Assembly (NCBI RefSeq): GCF_020216025.1
Contig: NZ_JAIWNC010000008.1
Coordinates: 124,001-188,000, forward strand
Length of the DNA stretch: 64,000 bases
Direction of reading: 5' to 3'
Source: Jidongwangia harbinensis
GTDB taxonomy: Bacteria > Actinomycetota > Actinomycetes > Mycobacteriales > Micromonosporaceae
Part shown: piece by piece, positions 16,980 to 25,329 of the stretch
How the letters are laid out: each line of letters begins with the position of its first letter
How positions within the stretch are numbered: the stretch's first letter is position 1
Notes under the pieces: generated by a model
What the model was told of the DNA's origin: nothing
Database searches by the model: none
Seen by the model: the letters and a program-made list of their open reading frames with translations, nothing else
Program-made: the position numbers and the translations under genes

Positions 16980-17653
16980 AGCCGTAGGGCCTCCCGGGCT
17001 CGCTGCACCGCCGCCGCGATGGAGGCGTCGACGGTCGTGGTGCCGGTCTCGGCCACCGCGTCGCCGGGTCGCAACGCCGGGTCGGGCCGCAGGTGCACCA
17101 GCCGTCCCCCGTAGTTGTAGTCCGTGTCGGTTGCCGTGCCGACCAGATGCCGACAATCGTCGGGGTGCAAGCTGACCGCGATGTCGCCCTGGTCGGGTGC
17201 GGCGGCCATGGCACGGCGCAGGGCGTCCGATCCGCGTCCCTCCGGATCGTCGACGGCCCGCCCGACGATCGCCTCGGCCAGCTCGAACGCGTGCGTCAGC
17301 ACCACCTCCTGCAACTCGTGCAGGGTGGGCATCAGCTGCGCCTCCAGGTTGGTCACGGCGCGGCCGAGCGCGTTCACCGCCTGGGCCAGCGCGGCCGCGC
17401 GGCGCTGTTCGTGCGCCTGTTCGGCGGCGTGCGCCCGCTCCGCGTTGATCTGGGCCTCCAGCGCCGCGGCCCGCTGGCCCTGCGCCCAGCCCTCGGCGTA
17501 GCCGGCCGTGCGCGCCTCCTGCTTGGCCCGCTCCACCGGCGCGCTGTCACTCGGTACGCCCCGGCGCAGGTCGACGCCGAACCGGGCCGCGGTGGCGGAC
17601 TCCGCCACGTTGCCACGGAGCACCGGGTTGCGGTCGTCAGACGATGAGTTCAT
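16976..17653 (-). CDS. fliH: Flagellar assembly protein FliH
   Basis: Stator of the FliI ATPase, linking it to the C-ring. The 225-residue product has the expected organisation: a variable N-terminus, a long Ala/Gln/Glu-rich helix with GxxxG-type spacing (GYAEGWAQGQRAAALEA, about residues 50-70) and a C-terminal domain with VDDPEGRGSDALRRA and LHPDD. ATG at 17653 is chosen because GGTGAGG sits directly upstream; it overlaps the 3' end of fliG by 17 bases. A GTG three codons earlier (17662) is possible. Confidence 0.88.
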   Translation of the reverse strand: MNSSSDDRNPVLRGNVAESATAARFGVDLRRGVPSDSAPVERAKQEARTAGYAEGWAQGQRAAALEAQINAERAHAAEQAHEQRRAAALAQAVNALGRAVTNLEAQLMPTLHELQEVVLTHAFELAEAIVGRAVDDPEGRGSDALRRAMAAAPDQGDIAVSLHPDDCRHLVGTATDTDYNYGGRLVHLRPDPALRPGDAVAETGTTTVDASIAAAVQRAREALRL

Positions 17654-18662
17654 CGGCCTCACCGCGCTGGATCTCGATCTGTCCCGAATCCTCGAGCGAG
17701 CGGATCACCGACACGATCTTCTGCTGGGACTCCTCGACCATCCGGACCTTGACCGGGCCGAGCAGGTCGATCTCCTCGAGCAGGTTCTCCCGGCCGCGTT
17801 CGGACAGGTTGCCGGTGACCTTGTCGCGGACCGCCTCGCTGACCCCCTTCAGCGCGGTGGCCAGGTCGGACGGCTCCACCTGGCGCAGCACCAGCTGCAC
17901 CGACCGGTCGTCGAGGTTGACGATGTCCTCGAACATGAACATCCGGCGCCGGATCTCCTCGGCGATCTCCGGGTTGCGGGCCTCGAGGGCCTCCAGGATC
18001 AGCCGCTCGGTGGTGCGGTCGGCCCGGTTGATGATGTCGACCAGCGGTTCGATGCCGCCGACGGTGGACAGCTCGTCCGGCTGCAGCACGGTGGAGAGCT
18101 TGCGCTGCAACGCCACCTCGACCTGCCGGATCACCTCCGGCGAGGTGCGGTCCATGACCGCGATCCGGTGCGCCACGTCGGACTGCACCTCGGGCGCCAG
18201 GCCGGAGAGGATCGACGAGGCCAGAGCGGAGGGTACGTGGGCCAGCACCAGCGCGATGGTCTGCGGATGTTCGTGCTGCACGTACGAGAGCAGCTGCCGC
18301 GGGTCGGCGTGGCTGAGGAAGTTGAACGGCATGTCGTTCATCGACGCCTGAAGCCGGTCCAGGATCAGTTGCGCGCGTTCCGTGCCCAGCGACGCCTCCA
18401 GCAGCTCGCGGGCGTACTGCATGCCGCCCACGCCGGCGTGCTTGGTGGTGGCCAGGGCGTAGAACTCGTCGATCACGTCGCCGACGACGTCGGGTTCCAG
18501 TTTGCCGAGCCGCGCGATCTCCGCGGACAGTTCCTCGACCTCGGCCTCCGAGAGCGTCGCCAGCACCCGGGTGGAGTGCTCCTTGCCCATCCGTACCAGC
18601 AGGATCGCGGCCTTGCGCAGGCCCGTCATCGACGTCGTGGTGAGCGCCGGTGTGGTGGTCAA
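17637..18662 (-). CDS. fliG: Flagellar motor switch protein FliG
   Basis: C-ring protein that contacts MotA and generates torque. The 341-residue length is typical. Three armadillo-like domains are seen: N (RKAAILLVRMGKEHSTRVLATL), middle with EHPQTIALVLAHVPSALAS near residue 135, and C-terminal with the charged helix DDRSVQLVLRQVEPSDLATALKG. TTG at 18662 is the start, supported by GAGGAGAG seven bases upstream. fliF lies 45 bases upstream and fliH overlaps downstream. Confidence 0.95.
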   Translation of the reverse strand: MTTTPALTTTSMTGLRKAAILLVRMGKEHSTRVLATLSEAEVEELSAEIARLGKLEPDVVGDVIDEFYALATTKHAGVGGMQYARELLEASLGTERAQLILDRLQASMNDMPFNFLSHADPRQLLSYVQHEHPQTIALVLAHVPSALASSILSGLAPEVQSDVAHRIAVMDRTSPEVIRQVEVALQRKLSTVLQPDELSTVGGIEPLVDIINRADRTTERLILEALEARNPEIAEEIRRRMFMFEDIVNLDDRSVQLVLRQVEPSDLATALKGVSEAVRDKVTGNLSERGRENLLEEIDLLGPVKVRMVEESQQKIVSVIRSLEDSGQIEIQRGEADELIV

Positions 18663-18707
18663 TGCAACTCTCCTCGGGGGCTGGTTCTGGGGGGACGGGT
18701 GGGCCGG

Positions 18708-20300
18708 TCAGCGACCGGCCGCGAGCCAGCCGCGCAGCAGGGAGGCCATCTCCTCCGGCTGGTCCTCGACCATCTGCTCGATCTCGCGCTGCCGCTCGTC
18801 GCGTGCCGCGTCGTACTGCGGGGCGGCCTCGATCGCGGGCGACGGGATCATCGCGTTCAGCTCGGCGAGCCGCTGCTGTTCCAGGGCGGCCTGCATCCGC
18901 TCCAGGTGGGCCAGCTCGGCCGGGGTGAGCGCCTTGCGCTTCTTGGCGCGCCGGCTGGCCCGCCAGGCCAGGAAGATCAGGATCAGCACGACCAGCACCA
19001 TGCCGGCGGTCTTGATCAGGGACTCCTGCTTGGCGGCGACCTCGGCGGCGGCGGACTGGGCCAGCGCGGCCTGGGCGGCGGTGGCGGCGCTGGTGTCGAA
19101 CGGCATGGCCGCGACCGCGACCGCGTCGCCGCGGGCCGGGTCGATGCCGGCGGCCACGCTGATCAGCTGCTGGATCTGGGCCGGGTCGATGGTGCCGGCG
19201 ACCGTGCTGTTCAGCATCACGGCCGCGTTGAGCCGCTTGACGCTGCCCGGCGCGCTGCGGCGGGCCTCAAGGGTCTCGTTGATCGCGTTGTTGCGGGTGG
19301 TGTCGGTCTGCTCGTACTGGCCGGTGCCGTTCGCGCCGTTCGGCACCTGGACGTTGTCCGGGCCGAGCACGCCGCCCTGGCCGTTGCCGTTGCCGTTGTA
19401 CGCCTCGCGCCTGATCTTCTCGGACAGCGCGGGCAGCGACGGGTCCGCGGTGTACGTCTTGGTGGTCGTCTCGGTCTGGTCGAAGTCCAGCTCGGCGGTC
19501 GTGGTGACCACGGAGTTCCCGGGGCCGACGACGCTGTCCAGCATGTTCTGCAGGGACGCGTTCAGCCGGTTCTGGAACGCCACGGTCTCCGACTCGCCAC
19601 CCGAGTTGCCACCGGTGGCGACGGGCGCGCCGCCGCCGGAGGAGAGGATCCGGCCGTCCGCGCCGGCCACCGTGACCTGCGTCGGGTCCAGGCCCTCGAC
19701 GCTGGACGCGACCAGGTGCACGATCGCCTGGACCTGCTCGCCGGCCAGCGGCTGGCTCGACTTGGACTGCACCAGCACCGAGGCGGTGGTCTTGTTCTGG
19801 TCGTCGGCGAAGACGTCCTTCTGCGGGATGACCAGGTGTACGGTCGCCGCCTCGACGCCGTCGATGGACTTGATGGTGCTGGCCAGTTCGCCTTCCAGCG
19901 CCCGCTGGTAGTTGGTGTGCTGCATGAAGTCGCTGGTGGTGATGCCCTGCTGGTCCAGCAGGGCGTATCCGGTGTCCGACTCGCCCGGCAGGCCCTCGCC
20001 GCTCAGCTGCAGCCGCAGGTCGTAGACCTGGTCCTGCGGCACCAGGATGGTCTGGCCGCCGTTGGACAGCTCGTACGGCGTGCCGGCGCCCTGCAGCGAC
20101 TCGACGATGGCACTCGCGTCCTTGCTCGACAGGTTGCTGAACAGCGGGGCGTACGACGGCTTGGCAGCCCAGGTGGCGAAGAAGTAGCCGCCGATGGCCA
20201 GGGCCAGGACGGCGACGATCGTGACAGCCTTCTGTCCCGGGGTGAAGGACTTGAAGGTGTCGCCGACCTTGCGTACGGGCGCGGGGAGTCGGTCGGTCAT
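18708..20300 (-). CDS. fliF: Flagellar MS-ring protein FliF
   Basis: Forms the MS ring in the cytoplasmic membrane on which the basal body is built. The 530-residue product has a first membrane helix at about 20-42 (KAVTIVAVLALAIGGYFFATW), the YscJ/FliF periplasmic domain with ANLxxxxA-type segments and DxVEAATVHLVIPQ-like residues (about 150-165), a second helix at about 425-445 and a charged C-terminal tail that binds FliG. ATG at 20300, one base after the fliE stop, indicates tight coupling. Confidence 0.95.
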   Translation of the reverse strand: MTDRLPAPVRKVGDTFKSFTPGQKAVTIVAVLALAIGGYFFATWAAKPSYAPLFSNLSSKDASAIVESLQGAGTPYELSNGGQTILVPQDQVYDLRLQLSGEGLPGESDTGYALLDQQGITTSDFMQHTNYQRALEGELASTIKSIDGVEAATVHLVIPQKDVFADDQNKTTASVLVQSKSSQPLAGEQVQAIVHLVASSVEGLDPTQVTVAGADGRILSSGGGAPVATGGNSGGESETVAFQNRLNASLQNMLDSVVGPGNSVVTTTAELDFDQTETTTKTYTADPSLPALSEKIRREAYNGNGNGQGGVLGPDNVQVPNGANGTGQYEQTDTTRNNAINETLEARRSAPGSVKRLNAAVMLNSTVAGTIDPAQIQQLISVAAGIDPARGDAVAVAAMPFDTSAATAAQAALAQSAAAEVAAKQESLIKTAGMVLVVLILIFLAWRASRRAKKRKALTPAELAHLERMQAALEQQRLAELNAMIPSPAIEAAPQYDAARDERQREIEQMVEDQPEEMASLLRGWLAAGR

Positions 20301-20301
20301 G

Positions 20302-20646
20302 TCAGGCCTGCATCCTCATGATCTCCTGGAAGGCCTCGACGGCCTTGTTCCGGATCGCCATGGTCAACTGAAGTCCGAGCGCCGCCTCGGTGGAGGCCAT
20401 CGTGTACTGCGCCGGGTCGGCGAGCGTGCCGTCGGCCACCTGCACGGCCAGGTCGGAAGCCTTGGACTGGGCCGCCTGCACGCCCTCCAGGCTCTGCGAG
20501 AGCAGCCCGGCGAAGTCGGTGTTCGGGCCGCTGATCGCGCCGGTCGCGCCGGTGCCGGAGACGCCGGGCAGGCCGTCGATGCCGGCCACGCCGGAGAGGC
20601 CGCCGACGCCGGAGAGGCCGCTGATCGCGCTGATCGGAGAGGTCAT
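20302..20646 (-). CDS. fliE: Flagellar hook-basal body protein FliE
   Basis: Small rod adapter between the MS ring and the rod, and the first substrate of the export apparatus. The 114-residue product has a Gly/Leu/Ser-rich N-terminus with repeated GLSGV-type units (residues 8-35) and the conserved C-terminal half (TDFAGLLSQSLEGVQAAQ, TLADPAQYTMASTEAALGLQLTMAIRNKAVEAFQEIM, seen in pieces). No signal peptide, as expected. Located between flgC (8 bases upstream) and fliF. Confidence 0.93.
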   Translation of the reverse strand: MTSPISAISGLSGVGGLSGVAGIDGLPGVSGTGATGAISGPNTDFAGLLSQSLEGVQAAQSKASDLAVQVADGTLADPAQYTMASTEAALGLQLTMAIRNKAVEAFQEIMRMQA

Positions 20647-20654
20647 GGTTCAGC

Positions 20655-21047
20655 TCACTTCCCGAGGTTGATGGCGGCGGTGTACGAGTCGCGGGCCCGG
20701 TCGACGACCGCGAGGTTGGCCTGGTAGGCGCGCTGGGCCATCATCATCTGGGTCATCTGGCTGCCCAGGTCGATGTCCGGGCGGCGGACGTAGCCCTCGG
20801 TGTCGGCCAGCGGGTTGTCCGGCTCGTAGGCCAGCCGGCCCTCGGCGCTGCCGTACGCGATGCCGCCGACCTGGGCGCCGTTGCCGTCCTGCGCCTCCTG
20901 GGCGATGACGTACCGGGCCTGGAAGGCGTTCTCCGAGGTACGGGACACGTTGTCGATGTTGGCGATGTTGTCCGAGACCGCGTCCAGCCACTTGCGGTAG
21001 ACGGTGACGCCGGTGCCGGCCACGCCGATCGCGTTGAAGGTGCTCAT
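20655..21047 (-). CDS. flgC: Flagellar basal-body rod protein FlgC
   Basis: Proximal rod subunit exported through the flagellar apparatus. The 130-residue product has the N-terminal rod/hook signature AVSDNIANIDNVSRT near residue 24 and the C-terminal RAYQANLAVVDRARDSYTAAINL helix shared by axial proteins. Length is typical. It follows flgB after 5 bases. Confidence 0.95.
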   Translation of the reverse strand: MSTFNAIGVAGTGVTVYRKWLDAVSDNIANIDNVSRTSENAFQARYVIAQEAQDGNGAQVGGIAYGSAEGRLAYEPDNPLADTEGYVRRPDIDLGSQMTQMMMAQRAYQANLAVVDRARDSYTAAINLGK

Positions 21048-21052
21048 CTGGC

Positions 21053-21400
21053 TCAGGCCCCCTTGATCGCTTCGCGGATGAGGCCGTACTTGCCGTCCAG
21101 AGCGCGAAGCGTGAGCTGGTAGCGCATCGTGGTGTCGAGGTGCGACAGCGTCTCGGAGTCGAGGTTGACGTTGTTGCCGTTCAGCCGGGTGGGCTCCAGC
21201 GAGTCCTGCACGGTCGGGGCGACCTGCGACGGGGCGCGGCCGTCCGCCACGGCGTTGTGCAACGCCTCCTCGAACTTGACCTTACGGGCCCGGTAGCCGG
21301 GGGTCTCGATGTTCGCGATGTTGTCCGCGATGGCAGTCTGGCGAGCGGACAGGCCGGCTACGGAAACCTTGAGCGAGGACGTCGACACGTCATCGAACAC
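21053..21400 (-). CDS. flgB: Flagellar basal-body rod protein FlgB
   Basis: Innermost rod subunit. The 115-residue product carries LSARQTAIADNIANIETPGYRARKV near residues 15-39, the standard axial-protein motif, and a C-terminal helix YQLTLRALDGKYGLIREAIKG. It is the first gene of the leftward ten-gene operon (flgB to fliK) and is preceded by the best-defined control region of the cluster: a FliA-type promoter and a GGTTGC direct repeat. Confidence 0.95.
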   Translation of the reverse strand: MFDDVSTSSLKVSVAGLSARQTAIADNIANIETPGYRARKVKFEEALHNAVADGRAPSQVAPTVQDSLEPTRLNGNNVNLDSETLSHLDTTMRYQLTLRALDGKYGLIREAIKGA

Positions 21401-21483
21401 GGCAGCATTCCTTCCGAATTGACGCTGTGGTCGCCGGTCCGTGGCGTTCGTTTCGGTGAGCGATCCGTGCTCGTACCCTCCGA

Positions 21484-21509
21484 TTCGGCCTGCTCCGGAA
21501 TCCGCTGAG
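21484..21509 (-). promoter_or_regulatory. FliA-type promoter of the flgB operon
   Basis: On the minus strand: CTCA (21509-21506), 16-base spacer, GCCGAA (21489-21484). Transcription would start about 75 bases upstream of the flgB ATG and serve flgB through fliK. This is the closest match in the window to a CTCA-N16-GCCGAA arrangement. Confidence 0.75.
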
Positions 21510-21516
21510 CGTCAAA

Positions 21517-21534
21517 TGGTTGCTGCGTGGTTGC
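21517..21534 (-). promoter_or_regulatory. GCAACC direct repeat (TcrA-box-like) upstream of flgB
   Basis: Minus strand GCAACCA-cgca-GCAACCA: two identical 7-base units with an 11-bp period, lying 7 bases upstream of the -35 of the FliA-type promoter. The spacing equals one helical turn, as for a dimeric activator. The published TcrA box of A. missouriensis, as I recall it, is GCA(A/C)CCG-N4-GCA(A/C)CCG; this site differs only in the last base of each half. Confidence 0.65.
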
Positions 21535-21590
21535 ACGCGAAAACCCGGGACCGTCCCTGGTCCCGGGTCGTTGCGGTCGGTGCGGGTGGG

Positions 21591-21914
21591 TCAGAGTTTG
21601 TAGTCGAGGTACGTGGGAACGGCCTTGCCGGGCGTACCGACCTCGACCTTGGCCGCGAAGGCGGTCTGCCGCCGGTTCGCGGTGATCGCCAGGGCGGCGG
21701 CCCGGGCGGCTTCGAGCTGGCGGGTCAGGATGCTGTCGGCGCGCGGGCGCAGGTCCAGCGGGAGCGGCCCGAGCCCGGGTGGCGGTTGCCAGGGTGTGGC
21801 GGCCGGCAGGTCCCGGCTGCGACGTTCGTCCCGGATCATCTGTTCGACGGCCTCGACGTCCGCTTCCAGTTCGTCGAGGGCGTGGACCCATGCGGTTCGC
21901 CAGTCGTCCGCCAC
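21591..21914 (-). CDS. Uncharacterised small protein downstream of fliS (possible FliT-like)
   Basis: A 107-residue product with a charged helix at the N-terminus (AWVHALDELEADVEAVEQMIRDER region, residues 5-30), a Pro-rich middle and a basic helix near the end. GTG at 21914 is chosen because GGAGGG lies 8 bases upstream; longer in-frame starts would run back into fliS. It is the third gene after fliD and fliS, the slot where FliT-type chaperones are often encoded, but sequence similarity to FliT is not evident. Call its function unknown. Confidence 0.65.
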   Translation of the reverse strand: MADDWRTAWVHALDELEADVEAVEQMIRDERRSRDLPAATPWQPPPGLGPLPLDLRPRADSILTRQLEAARAAALAITANRRQTAFAAKVEVGTPGKAVPTYLDYKL

Positions 21915-21978
21915 CGCGTGCCCTCCTTCCGGCCTGCCTGCCGGGCCGTGCCGCGCTTCCGCGCCGGCCGTCATGCGG

Positions 21979-22371
21979 TCAGCTCTCCGCCGCGGCGACG
22001 GCCATCGCCGCCTCACGCCAGGTGTCGCGGAGCGGCTCCATCAGCGCGCGCACGCTCTCCACCTTGGCCGCGTCACCCTTGATGTTCGCGTTCACCAGCT
22101 CGGTCCCGACGAACGTGTAGAGCGAGGCGAGCCCCGGCGCACCCTCCCAGGCGTCCTGGTCCAGCGAGACGAGCAGTTCGGTGACGATGTCCTGGGCGTG
22201 CTTGAGGTGGTTGTTGGCCCCGGCCCGGTCGCCGGCGAGCAGCGCCTGCTCGCCCCGGTTGAGGTCGACGATGAGCCGGTCGTAGAGCAGCATCAGGAGC
22301 TTGGCCGGTGACGCGGTGGCCACCGAGTCGGCGAGGTAGCGCTCGCGCATGGCCGGAGAAGAATTGATCAT
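21979..22371 (-). CDS. fliS: Flagellin export chaperone FliS
   Basis: Cytoplasmic chaperone that binds the flagellin C-terminus and keeps it unfolded for export. The 130-residue product has the FliS signatures RERYLADSVATASPAKLLMLLYD (residues 7-29) and a C-terminal VNANIKGD...ESVRALMEPLRDTW helix. ATG at 22371, 15 bases after the fliD stop, is chosen; the longer in-frame ORF to 22512 only overlaps fliD. Confidence 0.94.
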   Translation of the reverse strand: MINSSPAMRERYLADSVATASPAKLLMLLYDRLIVDLNRGEQALLAGDRAGANNHLKHAQDIVTELLVSLDQDAWEGAPGLASLYTFVGTELVNANIKGDAAKVESVRALMEPLRDTWREAAMAVAAAES

Positions 22372-22385
22372 AAGTCCGCTCTCGC

Positions 22386-23894
22386 TCAGGCGAGGCCGGC
22401 GAGCTGACTCGCCAACCACGACGACTGTTGCTGCATCTTGCCGAGGGCCACCTCGAGGCCGGAGAACTGCGTCTGCAGCGCCGCGCGCCGGTTCTCCAGT
22501 CGCAGGTCCCACTGGCTGACCTGATCGTTGAGGCCGCGGATGGCGTCGTTCCGGCGGTCCATCAGCGACTTGAGGGTGCCCTGCGGCTGCAGGTTGGGCT
22601 GACGCGGATCCGCCACGCCCTTGGTGGCGATCAGGCCGATCGTCTCCAGCTTGCGGGCCAGGCCGTCGGCGATGTCGAACCCGGGTTCGAACTTGCCCTC
22701 GGTGCCTCGGGGAATGTTCGCGGCGTCCGGCTTGGTCTGGTCGGTGTAGCCCGCGAAGAACTTCTCGGCCTTCGCCGGGTCCTTGGTGTAGAGCTCGACG
22801 AAGGTCTCCTTCTTGAACTCGAGCCGTCCGGTTTCGTCGATCTTGATGCCGACGTCCTTGAAGCTGGCCATGGTCTCGTTCAGGCCGAGCTTCGGTGCGC
22901 CGGACGAGACCGCGCCGAGGATGTCCTGGGTGAGCTTGCGGATCGTGCTGTCGCCGACCAGCGGACCGGCGGCGAGTTCGCCGGTCTTCGCCTTGCTCTG
23001 CGACGCGATCTCGTTGAGCACCACGTTGGCGTTGTCGACCAGCGCCTGCACCTTCGCGGCGATGCCCTCGGTGTCGGCGGCGATCGAGATGGTGACCGGG
23101 GTGTCGCCGGGCGCCTGCTTCTTGGCGGCGGTGACCGTCACGCCCGGCATCACGTCGGCGAAGGTGTTGGTGGCCGACTCGATCACGTAGAAGTCGTCGG
23201 TGCCGACCTTGAGCTGGGCGTTGCCGCCCGCCACGGTGACCGACGGGGAGCCGAGGGAGAGCCCGTCCGGCAGGCCGGCCACGCCCATGTTGGTGGCGGC
23301 CGCGGACCCGCTGGCCTTGGCGGTGAGCTGCAGCGTGTACTCGCCCGTGTTGATCTGCACGGCCGCGGCGGTGTACGGCAGGCCGCTCTCCGCGTTGATC
23401 GCGGCGACCACCGACTTCAGCGAACCGTCCGCCGCGGTGAGCGTCTGGACGAGGCCGCCGTCCGGGTCGTTGATCCGGCTGGGGTCGACGAGCTTGACGA
23501 GGTATTCGCCGGTGACCGGGTCGGGAGCGACGATCGGGTCGGCGGTGGCGGAGCTGACCGGTGCGGTCTTGAACGTCATGACCTGGGTGGTGGCGAGCCG
23601 CTCCACGAGGAAGCTCATCGAGCCGGCGGACGTACCGGCCTTGGCCGACACCACCGCCGCGTCACTGGTCGCGGTCGCCTTCATGGCGTCCCAGGTCTCC
23701 GGCTTGCCGAGCGCGTTCGCGGCGGACACCATGCTGGACAACCGGCTGTTCACGCTCTGGTAGGCGGTGACCACCTTGTTGGCGGTCGTGATCTTGTTCT
23801 TCAGCGCCGTCTGCGGGGCTGCCTCGATCTTCATGAGCTGGTTGATCGTGTCCGTCGTGCTCATGCCGGTGACGAGGCCGTCGATACTGGCCAT
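22386..23894 (-). CDS. fliD: Flagellar filament cap protein FliD
   Basis: Cap that promotes flagellin folding at the filament tip. The 502-residue product begins IDGLVTGMSTTDTINQLMKIE, the usual FliD N-terminus, has a variable central part (residues 80-260) and the conserved C-terminal coiled coil (SLMDRRNDAIRGLNDQVSQWDLRLENR region, 445-480). ATG at 23894 has GGAGGA upstream. fliS and a 107-aa gene follow in the same direction; the flagellin gene upstream is separated by a terminator-like hairpin. Confidence 0.94.
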   Translation of the reverse strand: MASIDGLVTGMSTTDTINQLMKIEAAPQTALKNKITTANKVVTAYQSVNSRLSSMVSAANALGKPETWDAMKATATSDAAVVSAKAGTSAGSMSFLVERLATTQVMTFKTAPVSSATADPIVAPDPVTGEYLVKLVDPSRINDPDGGLVQTLTAADGSLKSVVAAINAESGLPYTAAAVQINTGEYTLQLTAKASGSAAATNMGVAGLPDGLSLGSPSVTVAGGNAQLKVGTDDFYVIESATNTFADVMPGVTVTAAKKQAPGDTPVTISIAADTEGIAAKVQALVDNANVVLNEIASQSKAKTGELAAGPLVGDSTIRKLTQDILGAVSSGAPKLGLNETMASFKDVGIKIDETGRLEFKKETFVELYTKDPAKAEKFFAGYTDQTKPDAANIPRGTEGKFEPGFDIADGLARKLETIGLIATKGVADPRQPNLQPQGTLKSLMDRRNDAIRGLNDQVSQWDLRLENRRAALQTQFSGLEVALGKMQQQSSWLASQLAGLA

Positions 23895-23927
23895 CGGGCG
23901 GATCCTCCGTGTCGGGCGGGAAACGGA

Positions 23928-23959
23928 ACGGGCGGCCGGCGATGTCGCCGACCGCCCGT
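23928..23959 (-). terminator. Hairpin downstream of fliC
   Basis: Arms 23928-23941 and 23946-23959 pair at 13 of 14 positions around a 4-base loop, 44 bases after the fliC stop. It probably ends the flagellin transcript. It also lies between the predicted fliD promoter and the fliD start, so the fliD transcript would begin at or inside it. Confidence 0.65.
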
Positions 23960-23962
23960 CTA

Positions 23963-23989
23963 TTCGGTTGTCAGAGCAGGTGACCTGAG
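23963..23989 (-). promoter_or_regulatory. Possible FliA-type promoter of fliD
   Basis: Minus strand CTCA (23989-23986), 17-base spacer, ACCGAA (23968-23963). One mismatch to GCCGAA, and the spacer is one base longer than at the other sites. The predicted start falls in the hairpin arm, which makes this the weakest of the set. Confidence 0.4.
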
Positions 23990-24002
23990 CGGTTCACCGG
24001 GA

Positions 24003-25151
24003 TCAGCGGAGCAGGGACAGCACGTTCTGCGCGGACTGGTTCGCCTGCGACAGCATCGAGGTGCCGGCCTGGGTGAGGATCTGCGACCGGGTGAAGGACA
24101 TCATCTCCTGCGCCATGTCGGTGTCCCGGATCCGGCTCTCCGACGCGGACAGGTTCTCGACCGCGACGTTGGCGTTGTTGATGGTGTGCTCGAACCGGTT
24201 CTGGTACGCACCGAGCTTCGCCCGGGCGGTGGACACCGTGCCGATCTGGGCGTCGATCGTGTCGATGGCCGCCTGAGCGGTGGCCGCACTGGCGAACGAC
24301 AGACCGTTGGTGTTGCTGGCGGCGGTGCTCACGCCGGTACCCACCGCCATGCCGGCGCCGGCACCGGTGCCACCCTGCACGTCCGCGTTGGTGCCGATCT
24401 TCGACGAGACCACCAGCTGGTTGTCCTTGTTCACCGAGGCACTGAACTTCTCGGCGAACGCGGTGTTCTGGTTGAGCGCCTCGGCAACGTCACCGACGGT
24501 CTTGTAGGTGCCGGCCGCGCCGAGCGTGACCGTGACGTCGTTGGTGGCGTCACCGGCGACACCGAACGTCATCGCACCGTCGACCGCGGTCGGGGTGATG
24601 ATGTCGAACGTGGCCGCGTCGCCGCCGAGCTTGGACGCGATGTCCGTGACGTTGGCCGAGCTCAGGTCGACCGCGATCCGGCTGTTCGCGTCGCCGTCCG
24701 CGCCGACCTGGAAGGTCAGAGCGGAAGCCGAGCCGTCGAGCAGCTTGGTGCCGTTGAAGTTGGTCGAGTTGCCGATCCGGGACAGCTCGTCACGGAGGCT
24801 GGAGACCTCGGTGGCGATGTTGGCACGCGCCTCGTCGTTGTTCGAGTCGTTACCCGCCTGGACGGCGAGGTCACGCATGCGCTGCAGGACCGAGTGCACC
24901 TCGTTCAGCGCGCCCTCGGCGGTCTGAACCACCGAAACACCGTCCTGCGCGTTGCGGACGGCGACCTTCAGGCCACCGACCTGGCTGCGCAGGCCCTCGC
25001 TGATGGCCAGGCCGGCGGCGTCGTCCGCGGCCCGGTTGATCCGGAAGCCCGAGGACAGCTTCTCCAGCGACTTCGACATCTGGTTGTCGGAGACCGAGAG
25101 GCTGCGGTAGGCGTTCTGGGCAGCGATGTTCTGGTTGATGCGAAGACCCAT
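24003..25151 (-). CDS. fliC: Flagellin FliC
   Basis: Filament subunit. The 382-residue product has the conserved D0/D1 N-terminal half (GLRINQNIAAQNAYRSL, SSGFRINRAADDAAGLAISEGL, residues 2-60), a short variable Ala/Thr/Asp-rich centre (about 145-290) and the conserved C-terminus (RFEHTINNANVAVENLSASESRIRDTDMAQEM to LSLLR). ATG at 25151 follows AAGGAGGA seven bases upstream; the ORF extension to 25532 is non-coding. The leader has tandem GGA triplets overlapping the ribosome site, a plausible CsrA target given that fliW and csrA lie nearby. Confidence 0.96.
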   Translation of the reverse strand: MGLRINQNIAAQNAYRSLSVSDNQMSKSLEKLSSGFRINRAADDAAGLAISEGLRSQVGGLKVAVRNAQDGVSVVQTAEGALNEVHSVLQRMRDLAVQAGNDSNNDEARANIATEVSSLRDELSRIGNSTNFNGTKLLDGSASALTFQVGADGDANSRIAVDLSSANVTDIASKLGGDAATFDIITPTAVDGAMTFGVAGDATNDVTVTLGAAGTYKTVGDVAEALNQNTAFAEKFSASVNKDNQLVVSSKIGTNADVQGGTGAGAGMAVGTGVSTAASNTNGLSFASAATAQAAIDTIDAQIGTVSTARAKLGAYQNRFEHTINNANVAVENLSASESRIRDTDMAQEMMSFTRSQILTQAGTSMLSQANQSAQNVLSLLR

Positions 25152-25219
25152 TTGAATTTCCTCCTTGAGTGGGGTCCCGTGCCGGCCCATCCGTGAGCCG
25201 TTGGCGTACGCCATGAGTG

Positions 25220-25245
25220 TTCGACCGGCTACTGCCCGTCTTGAG
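25220..25245 (-). promoter_or_regulatory. FliA-type promoter of fliC
   Basis: Minus strand CTCA (25245-25242), 16-base spacer, GTCGAA (25225-25220), one mismatch from GCCGAA. It lies about 70 bases upstream of the flagellin ATG and shares the spacer length of the other sites. Confidence 0.55.
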
Positions 25246-25295
25246 GAGTATCTGAAAGTTGTTCGCACCCATCCGGAAAATGCGGAAATCTCCTC

Positions 25296-25314
25296 GCACA
25301 CCGATCCGCAACCG
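25296..25314 (+). promoter_or_regulatory. Possible TcrA-like element in the fliC/flgN divergent region
   Basis: GCACACCG followed by ATCC and GCAACCG. The second half is a perfect GCAACCG; the first half has one inserted base. It is placed between the divergent fliC and flgN promoters, 15 bases upstream of the flgN -35, and could serve either or both. Confidence 0.35.
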
Positions 25315-25329
25315 GAAACGACTTGATCC

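Noticed and set aside
17508..20321. 937-codon open frame antisense to fliF-fliG
   Set aside because: High GC at third positions leaves antisense frames open. The protein is rich in Arg, His and Gln with no domain, while the minus strand encodes clear FliF and FliG.
22428..25196. 922-codon open frame antisense to fliD and fliC
   Set aside because: Low-complexity antisense shadow; the minus strand has FliD and flagellin with normal domains and ribosome sites.
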